Shown here: positions 10,746 to 17,795 of the stretch, piece by piece | Layout of the letters: each line of letters opens with the position of its first letter | How positions within the stretch are numbered: position 1 is the first letter of the stretch | Assembly (NCBI RefSeq): GCF_014651955.1 | Contig: NZ_BMXW01000008.1 | Span: 1-43,587, forward strand | Direction of reading: 5' to 3' | Length of the DNA: 43,587 nt | Origin: Shewanella fodinae | GTDB lineage: Bacteria; Pseudomonadota; Gammaproteobacteria; Enterobacterales; Shewanellaceae | Position numbers and translations under genes: made by a program | Notes under the pieces: generated by a model | Database searches by the model: none | What the model was told of the DNA's origin: nothing | Seen by the model: the letters and a program-made list of their open reading frames with translations, nothing else

Positions 10746-10973
10746 ATGATGAGTACATTCATAGCCGCTTTTTTGTTTTTACTGGTTTTCTTTTTGTTGA
10801 TGTCGATCGGCTACTTGCTTAAGCGTAAAGCTGTTCAGGGAAGTTGTGGTGGATTAGGTGCCTTGGGTATTGCCAAAGCGTGTGATTGTGACGAGCCCTG
10901 TGACCGACGTAAGGCTAGAGACGCGAAGGAAGCCAAACGGCAGGAATATCTGGCTAAACACCGTATTCTCTAA
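10746..10973 (+). CDS. nqrM: Na+-NQR maturation factor NqrM (DUF539)
   Basis: The 75-residue protein has a single N-terminal membrane helix (FIAAFLFLLVFFLLMSIGYLL) followed by a short cytoplasmic tail with four cysteines in GSCGGLG and ACDCDEPC. This is the NqrM/DUF539 pattern, and the family is required to mature the Na+-NQR, probably by delivering iron to the NqrD/NqrE site. Adjacent ATGs at 10746 and 10749 follow AGAGGA, so either may be used. Its place directly after nqrF supports the role. In several bacteria apbE lies between the two genes, but it is absent here. Confidence 0.9.
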   Translation: MMSTFIAAFLFLLVFFLLMSIGYLLKRKAVQGSCGGLGALGIAKACDCDEPCDRRKARDAKEAKRQEYLAKHRIL

Positions 10974-10990
10974 TGATATGATAATTAATA

Positions 10991-11018
10991 AAAAAGCGGC
11001 CATTTCGGCCGTTTTTTT
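10991..11018 (+). terminator. Rho-independent terminator of the nqr operon
   Basis: AAAAGCGGCC / GGCCGTTTTTTT forms a GC-rich hairpin with a T run 18 bp after the nqrM stop. The A run upstream makes it potentially bidirectional. Confidence 0.85.
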
Positions 11019-11149
11019 ATTGTCAAAAATTGCTGTATCAAAACACTTCTCTCTATATATGATTGTAAATAGTAATTATTATTTTTATTAACCATATGAA
11101 ATTAAAGCGTAATTTGATATTTATTGCTGCAGAGGTTACTCTTAAAAAA

Positions 11150-11163
11150 TTGATATAGATCAA
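11150..11163 (+). promoter_or_regulatory. Perfect FNR/EtrA-type binding site before the bacterioferritin genes
   Basis: TTGATATAGATCAA matches the FNR consensus TTGAT-N4-ATCAA at every defined position. It ends only 25 bp before the ATG of the first bfr gene and overlaps where a -10 or start site would be. That placement suggests anaerobic repression, although activation from an unseen downstream start cannot be excluded. Confidence 0.6.
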
Positions 11164-11188
11164 ACCCACTTCTACAAGGAACTGTGTT

Positions 11189-11662
11189 ATGAAAGGTCAA
11201 CCCAAAGTAGTAGTACAGCTTAACAAGGTATTGACGTGTGAGCTTACTGCTATCAATCAGTATTTTCTTCACGCCAGAATGTTTAAAAACTGGGGACTTG
11301 AAGGTCTCAATCATCACAGTTATAAAAAATCCATTCAGGATATGAAACATGCCGATAAGTTGATAGAGCGGGTACTGTTTCTTGAAGGTCTGCCGAATCT
11401 GCAACAGCTGGAAAAACTGCGGATTGGTGAGCATAGTGAAGAGATGTTGTCATGTGACAAACTGATGTTAGAGGCACAGTTGCAACTGTTGCGGGACTCC
11501 ATTGCCTTGTGTGAGGTTGAACAAGACTATGTAAGCCGGGATCTGCTGGAAGACATTCTCGAAGATGAGGAAGAACATCTGGATTGGTTAGAATCCCAGT
11601 TTGAACTTATACGTTTGACCGGTATTCAGAATTATCTGCAATCTCAATTAGAAGAGGCTTAA
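11189..11662 (+). CDS. bfr: Bacterioferritin, haem-ligand subunit
   Basis: The 157-residue protein aligns without gaps to E. coli Bfr in its four-helix ferritin fold. It has the N-terminal MKGQPKVV and the NQYFLHARMFKNWGL segment. The inter-subunit haem ligand Met52 is present (DMKHAD). The di-iron ferroxidase centre looks altered: E18, H54, E127 and H130 remain, position 51 is Asp instead of Glu, and position 94 is Leu with a Glu next to it at 95. It is the first gene of a two-gene unit, 9 bp before the second bfr, with AAGGAACTG as ribosome-binding site. It probably co-assembles with the second subunit into an iron-storage cage. Confidence 0.92.
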   Translation: MKGQPKVVVQLNKVLTCELTAINQYFLHARMFKNWGLEGLNHHSYKKSIQDMKHADKLIERVLFLEGLPNLQQLEKLRIGEHSEEMLSCDKLMLEAQLQLLRDSIALCEVEQDYVSRDLLEDILEDEEEHLDWLESQFELIRLTGIQNYLQSQLEEA

Positions 11663-11671
11663 GAGGGCATT

Positions 11672-12139
11672 ATGAAAGGACATCCACAGATTATCGAGAT
11701 GCTGAATAAACAGCTCACCGGCGAGTTATCTTCAATGGATCAGTATTTTGTTCATGCCCACATGTATGAGGATTGGGGGCTGAATGAGTTGTATGAACGT
11801 GTCAATCATGAATCACTTGATGAGCGAGGTCATGCGGCCAAACTGATTTCCAGAATATTGTTTCTTGAAGGCAAGCCCGATATTACCAATCGTGACGCGC
11901 TCAACATCGGGGCTGATGTTGAACAGATGCTGCATAACGATCTGCAGTACGAATACAAAGTGGCTGAGTCTCTGCGCCGAGGGATTGCTCTGTGTGAACA
12001 ATTGGGGGATTACCAGACGCGAGAGTTGTTAGAAGTTTTGCTGGAAGATACCGAAGATGATCATATGTATTGGCTGGAAAAACAGCTGGGTTTGATCCAA
12101 AAAATCGGATTACATAATTATCTGCAGTCAAAGATGTAA
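11672..12139 (+). CDS. bfr: Bacterioferritin, ferroxidase subunit lacking the haem ligand
   Basis: The 155-residue bacterioferritin paralogue starts MKGHPQIIEML. All ferroxidase ligands can be placed: E18, E51, H54, E94, E128 and H131, the last two shifted by a one-residue insertion in LLEDTEDDH. Residue 52, the haem-ligating Met in E. coli Bfr, is Arg (DERGHAA). It is therefore complementary to the upstream subunit, as described for two-subunit bacterioferritins such as Neisseria BfrA/BfrB. The genes are 9 bp apart with AAGAGGGC between them, so one mRNA is likely. Confidence 0.92.
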   Translation: MKGHPQIIEMLNKQLTGELSSMDQYFVHAHMYEDWGLNELYERVNHESLDERGHAAKLISRILFLEGKPDITNRDALNIGADVEQMLHNDLQYEYKVAESLRRGIALCEQLGDYQTRELLEVLLEDTEDDHMYWLEKQLGLIQKIGLHNYLQSKM

Positions 12140-12258
12140 TATTTGTCATAGGAATGTCGGCTGCGGCTTACACAGCCAGAAGATGATTTACATAAGTGTT
12201 CAGTTCATATTCAGTTGCTTCTGTATACTATTTAATCAATAACAGAAGGATATTGTTT

Positions 12259-12429
12259 ATGAACGCACTGCGAAGCCGTCGACATTCCTCCGGGCACACC
12301 TCTCAGCACCGACGTTTGGACGAAGTGACAAATAAAGTTGTCACAAAAAAAGCGCCTAGCTGTTCCTCATCCCAACAGCCTGTTGTCAGCAAGGAAGAAC
12401 TGGCGTACATCTTTTCTTTATTCTGCTGA
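12259..12429 (+). CDS. Small basic protein, unknown function
   Basis: The 56-residue open frame begins MNALRSRRHSSGH and is preceded by a good AGAAGGA ribosome-binding site 9 bp upstream. It is rich in Arg, His, Ser and Lys in its first 40 residues and ends in a hydrophobic EELAYIFSLFC. There is no signal peptide or familiar motif. The frame continues upstream to 12196, but the ribosome-binding site decides the internal ATG. It stands alone between bfr and the chemoreceptor gene. I do not recognise it and it may be a lineage-specific small protein. Confidence 0.5.
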   Translation: MNALRSRRHSSGHTSQHRRLDEVTNKVVTKKAPSCSSSQQPVVSKEELAYIFSLFC

Positions 12430-12515
12430 ACGTTATTTTTGACACTTGTCAGCCTTTAAACACTTTGTTACGTAAATTTTAACTAAAAGTGTGCGGCGGC
12501 TTTTGATACATTGTT

Positions 12516-12548
12516 GGCTCCTCTATAAAAAAAGCAAAAGCAGGAGCC
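12516..12548 (+). promoter_or_regulatory. Hairpin that buries the MCP ribosome-binding site
   Basis: GGCTCCT at 12516-12522 pairs perfectly with AGGAGCC at 12542-12548 across a 19-nt A-rich loop. The 3' arm contains the AGGAG Shine-Dalgarno of the chemoreceptor gene (ATG at 12552). Translation could thus be gated by this structure. It also resembles a terminator arm without a U tract. Confidence 0.5.
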
Positions 12549-12551
12549 CTG

Positions 12552-14558
12552 ATGTTGCAAATTAAACGTTCATTAAGCCTACAGTTAGTAGTGACTATTG
12601 CTGGTGCTTTGGCAATATTACTTACGTTGGTAGCTGCCCTGATTGTTAAAACCGATAGTGACGAAACCCGTGTTCGTATTGATAGCGATATTTCGTCCAT
12701 GTTGGACCTGAAGGCGCAGGAGATCGGCAGTTATTTTTATGCCAAAGGTCAGATTATCCACTCAATCTTTTCCAATCCATGGGTTGTTAATTGGTTTTCA
12801 GCATATAAAGATCGTGGTTCAGATCTTTCAAATGACAACCAATACCATGAGCTAATTAAATATTTTCATTTTTTCTCTGAACGTGACAAAGACATCAAGT
12901 CGGTCTTTCTGGGTTCGGCAAACACCTTTGAATACTTTGATTTGAATGGCCGTTATGACGGTGACCCTGATTATTACACCAACAAACGCCCATGGTGGCA
13001 GGAGGCCATTGACAAGAATGGCTTATTTGTTGCCGATCCGGCTGTGGATGCCAATGACGGTACTGTATCTGCCACGGTTAAAACAGTTGTCAAAGATAGT
13101 TCAGGACGCCTGATTGGCATTGGTGGTATGGATATTCTTATCGATACCATTGGTAAAAACTTGCTGTCACCCATTAAATACCAAGGCGAAGGGCAGGCAT
13201 TTTTGATGACTGACCAAGGGAAGTTAGTGTATTTCCCAGGCTTTAATAAGTCCTTCACGCCTGGTACAGACCTTATTCAGGTCGATGCGCTGTCTGCGGA
13301 TAACAGTGGCTTTGCAGCGCTGAAACACACTATGCAAGCCAATGGCAGCGGTGTAAGCGAAGTGACTTATCAGGGGCAACTGCAGCATGTCAGCTACGTC
13401 AATATCAGCAGCGATTACCCTCAAGTTCGCTGGTATCTGGGATTTATGTTACCAGATGCGGTTTTTCAGGCTCCGGTTAAACAGAAATTCTGGCAGACCA
13501 GTTTGATCTCGATTGTCATCATTTTGTTAGTGGGTTTGGTCATCAGCTTAGTGTTGCAGCCATTTCGACGTCATCTGAAAGAGCTGCTTCATGCACTAGA
13601 AGATATTGCTGAAGGCGAAGGTGATTTGACTCGTCGTATTCAGATGAAACGCGAAGATGAACTTGGGCGCCTGAGCAGTGCTTTCAATAAATTCGCCGCT
13701 AAGGTGGAAGATATGTTGAAAGAGACTCGCCAGCTAACAGAAGAAGTTGATCGCGGGGTTGACGGTTCGGTAGCTGTGTGCGAACAGGCACTCAGTTCTG
13801 TACGGGCGCAGAAGCAGCAGATTGCGTCAGTTGCCACGGCGGCAACAGAAATGGCACATACCAGTCAGGAAATGGCGGCAGGAGCCCAACGAACCGCCGA
13901 TTCTGCCGATGCTGCACAAAAGCAGTCGTTGGCTGGCGTACAGACAGTGCAAAAAGCTGCCAATGGCATGTATGCTTTATCCAACCAAGTTAATTCTGCT
14001 GCCAGCGTCATCCGCGAACTTAAAAGCAGCTCAGAGGAAATTGGTGAAGTACTCAGCGTTATCCGTGCGATAGCAGAACAGACCAATCTGTTGGCGCTCA
14101 ATGCCGCTATTGAAGCAGCGCGAGCAGGCGAACAAGGGCGTGGGTTTGCGGTGGTAGCGGATGAAGTGCGAACACTAGCGTCACGGACACAAGATTCTAC
14201 CAGCAGTATTCAGGATATTATCCAGACGCTGCAAGCTCAGGCACTGCAGGCAGAGCAGGTGATGGAGGCAGGCGTTAAAGAGGCTGATAGCGGCAGAGAA
14301 CTTACGGTGCAGGTAGAGGCTGTGTTGGCTGACATCACTGCTGCAATTGATGAGATCCAACAACAAACCGCAGAAATGACCTCTGCTATCGGACAACAAG
14401 CGGTGGTTGCGGATGAAGTGGCGCGTAATATAGAGGACGTGCGCGAAAGTTCAGATGAATCACTTACCGCCAGTGAAGAGTTAGTCGAACAGATGAAAGC
14501 GTTTCGTGCAGTCAGCAAGGCGTTGACGGACAACATCGGTCACTTTCGCACCAGCTGA
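12552..14558 (+). CDS. Methyl-accepting chemotaxis protein with dCache sensor
   Basis: The 668-residue chemoreceptor has a first membrane helix at about residues 9-30 and a periplasmic dCache-type domain, including the [15 protein letters not shown] and GIGGMDI segments typical of dCache_1. A second helix follows at about 312-334, then a HAMP domain ([23 protein letters not shown] in two contiguous parts) and a cytoplasmic signalling tip with the invariant [19 protein letters not shown]. It senses a small ligand, often an amino or carboxylic acid in this sensor class, and controls CheA. No C-terminal CheR-binding pentapeptide is seen. The gene is monocistronic, flanked by a hairpin over its ribosome-binding site and a terminator. 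Confidence 0.92.
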   Translation: MLQIKRSLSLQLVVTIAGALAILLTLVAALIVKTDSDETRVRIDSDISSMLDLKAQEIGSYFYAKGQIIHSIFSNPWVVNWFSAYKDRGSDLSNDNQYHELIKYFHFFSERDKDIKSVFLGSANTFEYFDLNGRYDGDPDYYTNKRPWWQEAIDKNGLFVADPAVDANDGTVSATVKTVVKDSSGRLIGIGGMDILIDTIGKNLLSPIKYQGEGQAFLMTDQGKLVYFPGFNKSFTPGTDLIQVDALSADNSGFAALKHTMQANGSGVSEVTYQGQLQHVSYVNISSDYPQVRWYLGFMLPDAVFQAPVKQKFWQTSLISIVIILLVGLVISLVLQPFRRHLKELLHALEDIAEGEGDLTRRIQMKREDELGRLSSAFNKFAAKVEDMLKETRQLTEEVDRGVDGSVAVCEQALSSVRAQKQQIASVATAATEMAHTSQEMAAGAQRTADSADAAQKQSLAGVQTVQKAANGMYALSNQVNSAASVIRELKSSSEEIGEVLSVIRAIAEQTNLLALNAAIEAARAGEQGRGFAVVADEVRTLASRTQDSTSSIQDIIQTLQAQALQAEQVMEAGVKEADSGRELTVQVEAVLADITAAIDEIQQQTAEMTSAIGQQAVVADEVARNIEDVRESSDESLTASEELVEQMKAFRAVSKALTDNIGHFRTS

Positions 14559-14574
14559 GATCTGTTGGGTTAAC

Positions 14575-14599
14575 AAAGAGGAGCTTCGGCTCCTTTTTT
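14575..14599 (+). terminator. Rho-independent terminator of the MCP gene
   Basis: AGGAGC and GCTCCT pair around a stable TTCG tetraloop and are followed by six Ts, 16 bp past the stop codon. Confidence 0.9.
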
Positions 14600-14618
14600 A
14601 ATATCCTTTACAATAACA

Positions 14619-14634
14619 CTGTTTATTTGTACAG
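14619..14634 (+). promoter_or_regulatory. LexA (SOS) box of dinB
   Basis: CTGTTTATTTGTACAG fits the CTGT-N8-ACAG LexA consensus exactly. It ends 32 bp before the dinB start, as expected for an SOS-repressed gene. Confidence 0.85.
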
Positions 14635-14666
14635 TATTTCTATGTGCGACACCCAGGTAAAACAAA

Positions 14667-15737
14667 ATGAAGAAAATCATTCATGTGGATATGGATTGCT
14701 ATTATGCAGCCGTTGAAATGCGTGATTTTCCTGAATATCGAGGAAAACCTCTAGCTGTAGGCGGCAGTCGGGAGCGCCGAGGCGTTATCAGTACTTGTAA
14801 CTATGAGGCACGAAAATTTGGTGTGCATTCCGCTATGGCAACCGGCTATGCGTTAAAGCTCTGCCCCCAGCTAATTTTGCTACCGGGAAGGATGGAACTA
14901 TATAAAGCAATATCGCAGCAGATCCGTGCTATTTTTCAGCGCTACACCAATAAAATTGAGCCTTTGTCGTTAGACGAGGCCTTTCTTGACGTATCTGCGT
15001 GTGATTTGTATCAGGGCTCCGCGACACTTATTGCTGAGGCTATCCGTCGGGATATTTGGGCTGAAACTGAGCTGACCGCCTCCGCTGGGGTTGCGCCGGT
15101 GAAGTTTCTGGCCAAAGTGGCTTCAGAGCTTAACAAACCTAACGGTCAGTTTGTGATCACTCCCGAGCAATTGCCCCATTTTATTGCACAACTACCGTTG
15201 CACAAGATTCCCGGTGTCGGCAAAGTTACCGCCAGCCGCTTGGCACAGATGCAATTACATACCTGTGCAGATGTGCAGCGCTTTCCTGAATACAAATTAG
15301 TGGAGATATTCGGTAAGTTTGGCCACATATTACACCAACGTGCATTTGGTATTGATGACCGGGAACTGACGCCTTATCGCCCACGGAAGTCCGTTGGGGT
15401 TGAAACCACTCTTGCTCGGGATATTTTCAATCTGGAGCAGTGTCGACAGGTGATGCAGGGACTGATAAAAGAGCTGGCTGGCAGATTACAGCGCCACACA
15501 CACGAGCGGCAGATAGGAAAATTAGTGGTAAAACTCAAATTCGCCGATTTTCGTCAGACCACCATTGAGAGTCGCGCCAGCACATTATCGCCACAGATGC
15601 TTGATAGCTTGTTGGCGCAAGCCCTGCAACGTGCTGAAGGTCGAGGTATCCGGTTGGTGGGCATCGCAGCAGGTTTAGTGACCAATCACACTGGTGACAG
15701 CTCTGCTTATGAACAGCAATTGACGTTAAACATCTAA
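14667..15737 (+). CDS. dinB: DNA polymerase IV (translesion)
   Basis: The 356-residue Y-family polymerase starts [20 protein letters not shown] with the first catalytic aspartate at D8. The second carboxylate pair is in [11 protein letters not shown]. The [14 protein letters not shown] fingers motif, the HhH-type [16 protein letters not shown] thumb and a little-finger domain follow. It lacks an obvious C-terminal clamp-binding motif in its last residues (QQLTLNI), although QLTLNI resembles the Q-L-x-L-x beta-clamp consensus. It bypasses replication-blocking lesions during the SOS response, consistent with the LexA box upstream. Confidence 0.95.
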   Translation: MKKIIHVDMDCYYAAVEMRDFPEYRGKPLAVGGSRERRGVISTCNYEARKFGVHSAMATGYALKLCPQLILLPGRMELYKAISQQIRAIFQRYTNKIEPLSLDEAFLDVSACDLYQGSATLIAEAIRRDIWAETELTASAGVAPVKFLAKVASELNKPNGQFVITPEQLPHFIAQLPLHKIPGVGKVTASRLAQMQLHTCADVQRFPEYKLVEIFGKFGHILHQRAFGIDDRELTPYRPRKSVGVETTLARDIFNLEQCRQVMQGLIKELAGRLQRHTHERQIGKLVVKLKFADFRQTTIESRASTLSPQMLDSLLAQALQRAEGRGIRLVGIAAGLVTNHTGDSSAYEQQLTLNI

Positions 15738-15872
15738 GGAACCAGTGATTAAGTCAGTACATTGAGGTTTAAAAAATTATCAAATGGCTTTGATAGGTTT
15801 CGTAGTAATGCATGGGTAACACAGTCATCGCCCAGTGATTTTTTGAATATAAATTAGTGAATGATAGGAAAC
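15738..15872. other. Intergenic region after dinB
   Basis: This is an AT-rich spacer between the dinB stop and the terminator that precedes the split tRNA. I see no gene or distinctive motif in it. Confidence 0.5.
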
Positions 15873-15900
15873 AAAAAAGCCTGTAAAAACAGGCTCTTTT
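15873..15900 (-). terminator. Strong terminator downstream of the original tRNA gene
   Basis: On the minus strand AGCCTG-TTTTTA-CAGGCT is followed by six Ts. It lies 11 bp beyond the CCA end of the displaced tRNA 3' half at 15912, which makes it the natural terminator of the tRNA before integration. It can also stop dinB transcription on the plus strand (TCTTTT). Confidence 0.8.
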
Positions 15901-15911
15901 GAGGAATTTGA

Positions 15912-15956
15912 TGGTGGCCCCTCACGGACTTGAACCGTGGACCTAACGATTATGAG
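15912..15956 (-). pseudogene. Displaced 3' half of tRNA-Ile2(CAT); left attachment site
   Basis: On the minus strand this fragment reads from CTCATAATC (anticodon loop) through a well-paired T arm (CACGG-TTCAAGT-CCGTG) to the 3' acceptor strand and an encoded CCA. Its 5' half is missing here. Joined to the orphan 5' half at 28573-28613 across the shared 9-bp GATTATGAG (plus strand), it gives a complete 77-nt tRNA. It marks the left end of the element. Confidence 0.8.
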
Positions 15957-16594
15957 GCTACGCTGGCAAGTAGATACCCCCGCAATTTCTGCACCTTGAC
16001 CACGCTAGTGGTCCTTGACCTTACCAGTTTCGTTACCGAGCATGTGAGTTAGTGGTACGGTTTCAATCGAGCTGTACTGCGGGATGTTGGAATAACTACG
16101 TCCTGTAAGATATTTTTTTGAACCCCGTTACCAGCCACAAATCGCTATGGCATGTTTGAATTTGTCGCGGAAGACTCAAAATAGCATCATGCAAATTAAT
16201 GAAAAAATTGAATTTTCCTTCAAAAAAAATACAGCATGCTCATTTTAAAGTTTAAAACAGACGTTTTATTATTTTGTAACCTAATTAAAATTAATAGGTT
16301 ACAAGAAAAAGCCGTTGACTATTCCATGGTTGTTTTGTTTAAATTGCTTTCGTCGGGACGACAACCCGATTTATCTCGTTACGAAACAGTATTAGTTTCA
16401 GTGATGCCATAATGTTCACAGAGTGGATAAGCTAAAATATCTGTCTTTCGAAACGCTGCGCTTAATTTGTCAAAACTATCTAGCCATAAATGGCCCAGTA
16501 TTGACGTGCACGTTTTGAATTGATTGTGTTTAGGTTTATTTCACACATCAATTCATTTCATGCGCATAACCCTTATGTTATGAAGGAAAATGCG
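15957..16594. other. Non-coding left end of the element
   Basis: About 640 bp without a supported gene. It contains two direct copies of CCTTGACC (15994-16001 and 16013-16020) around a GACCAC-GCTA-GTGGTC hairpin (15998-16013), a long inverted repeat at 16274-16304 and a TCGGG/CCCGA hairpin near 16353-16368. The repeats beside the attachment core resemble recombinase arm sites, and the AT-rich remainder could hold promoters or an origin. These roles are inferred. Confidence 0.45.
16274..16304. repeat. Long perfect inverted repeat, possible operator or origin element
   Basis: TTGTAACCTA and TAGGTTACAA are perfect 10-bp arms around an 11-nt AT-only spacer. The repeat lies about 290 bp before the first gene of the primase operon. 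It has no T run that would make it a terminator. Confidence 0.6.
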
Positions 16595-17284
16595 ATGAAA
16601 CTGAACAACCCAACATCGCCAAAAAGAATAAATGATTGCCAATTGGCAAAAACGATTCAATTACCTCAACCCGCATGTGAGTGCAAAGATTCGTATACTC
16701 CGCAGCTATGGAGTCAGCGAATTATAAGTATGTTGGAGTGCCAAGAAAGTCACTCAGCGCATGATGTATTGCACTACGGGATATTTCGCGGCATTGAATG
16801 TCATACTTACAAGGTGGCAAGTAGCCTTAAGCTCGAACAAGTAACACCATTCATTAAGGTTGTCGAGCGTGGAAATTATCCCCTTGAACAAAAGCACTGT
16901 GATGTTCAAAAGACGGCAATTGCAGCTGGTCATGCTTTGGCATCAATAGAGTTTAAAAACTACTGCATAAATGACTTGCATGCTGGATATTCGCTGAATA
17001 GTCATATTGATTATCAAAGGTTTTTTGCTCGATTGGCTATTAATGCAAGTAATAGATTAGCGTTCTTAGTAAAGGGCTCTGAGGTAGTGTGTGGTGTCGT
17101 TAATGAACTGACTTATATCTGTAATGACATTATTGGTCTAGCTCCTACCACCAATTTTACATCCGGTCGTTCTACACCATCAGCATATTTGGTTGAGCTT
17201 CGTTTCGTTAAACCAGATAGACAACTGCTGCCAGAGTTATCGCTTACCCCACTGTATCACTCTAAGGGGAAAGTAAATGAATAA
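16595..17284 (+). CDS. Unknown protein, first gene of the primase operon
   Basis: The 229-residue product is not one I recognise. The N-terminus is polar with a CECKD motif, and the middle carries HYGIFRGIECHTYKVASSL and a His/Cys-rich set (HCDVQK, KNYCINDL). No membrane helix, signal peptide or nucleotide-binding motif is evident. I choose ATG 16595 because AAGGA lies 7 bp upstream. An ATG at 16580 and a longer frame from 16520 are open but poorly supported. Its stop overlaps the next start by 8 bp, so translation is coupled. The position before a primase gene suggests a replication or copy-control role, which is inference only. Confidence 0.65.
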   Translation: MKLNNPTSPKRINDCQLAKTIQLPQPACECKDSYTPQLWSQRIISMLECQESHSAHDVLHYGIFRGIECHTYKVASSLKLEQVTPFIKVVERGNYPLEQKHCDVQKTAIAAGHALASIEFKNYCINDLHAGYSLNSHIDYQRFFARLAINASNRLAFLVKGSEVVCGVVNELTYICNDIIGLAPTTNFTSGRSTPSAYLVELRFVKPDRQLLPELSLTPLYHSKGKVNE

Positions 17285-17690
17285 GCAGAACGAGGTTGCT
17301 TTAGATGCTCTATCGTTAAAAACAGGCAGCTATAAGCGCAAAACGGACGGGTCATTTGTTATTTTATCAAGTAACTATGGTGTTGTTGGCGTAAAGCCGC
17401 TTCAGGCTCCGTATACGTTGATTTATAGGCGAGGTAGAAATCCATTTATTCTCCGAAAAGCCACGTTTGATGGTTCCGTTATACGGGGATATAAGATGGA
17501 TTTTAGAACCATGCTTATTGAACTTGACTGGTTCACGTTAGAAGGCTTCTTGCACGATAGTGCATTAAGGTTAAAAAACCTCTCAGATAGCCAGCAAGAT
17601 ATAGTTTTATATCCTGAGCAATTTTCAAGTCATTTGGACCTCCTCAAAGCTTTATACAAGTTGTTAAAGCAATGGAGCCCCGACGACTAA
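17277..17690 (+). CDS. Unknown protein, second gene of the primase operon
   Basis: The 137-residue protein has no motif I can name. It is rich in basic and aromatic residues (YKRKTDGSFVILSSNYG, IYRRGRNPFILRK), looks largely beta in the first half, and ends with a helical, leucine-rich stretch (LDLLKALYKLLKQW). It overlaps the upstream gene by 8 bp and precedes the primase-helicase gene by about 105 bp. The composition would suit a DNA- or protein-binding accessory factor, but nothing in the sequence proves it. Confidence 0.6.
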   Translation: MNKQNEVALDALSLKTGSYKRKTDGSFVILSSNYGVVGVKPLQAPYTLIYRRGRNPFILRKATFDGSVIRGYKMDFRTMLIELDWFTLEGFLHDSALRLKNLSDSQQDIVLYPEQFSSHLDLLKALYKLLKQWSPDD

Positions 17691-17742
17691 AGACCAGCCT
17701 TAGGGCTTTAGCTTTAGTTACATCATTCTTTTTCCAAATGAG

Positions 17743-17765
17743 CCCCACGGCATAGTTCTGTGGGG
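17743..17765 (+). repeat. Hairpin upstream of the primase-helicase gene
   Basis: CCCCAC and GTGGGG pair around an 11-nt loop in the gap between the second unknown gene and the primase gene. There is no T run, so it is more likely a translational or processing element than a terminator. The alternative GTG start at 17760 lies inside its 3' arm. Confidence 0.4.
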
Positions 17766-17795
17766 TATATAGCCTTTGATTCAGGATATTTACGA

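Noticed and set aside
17760..17795. GTG start for the primase-helicase protein
   Set aside because: The GTG lies inside a hairpin arm with no Shine-Dalgarno. ATG 17796 has AGGA at suitable spacing.
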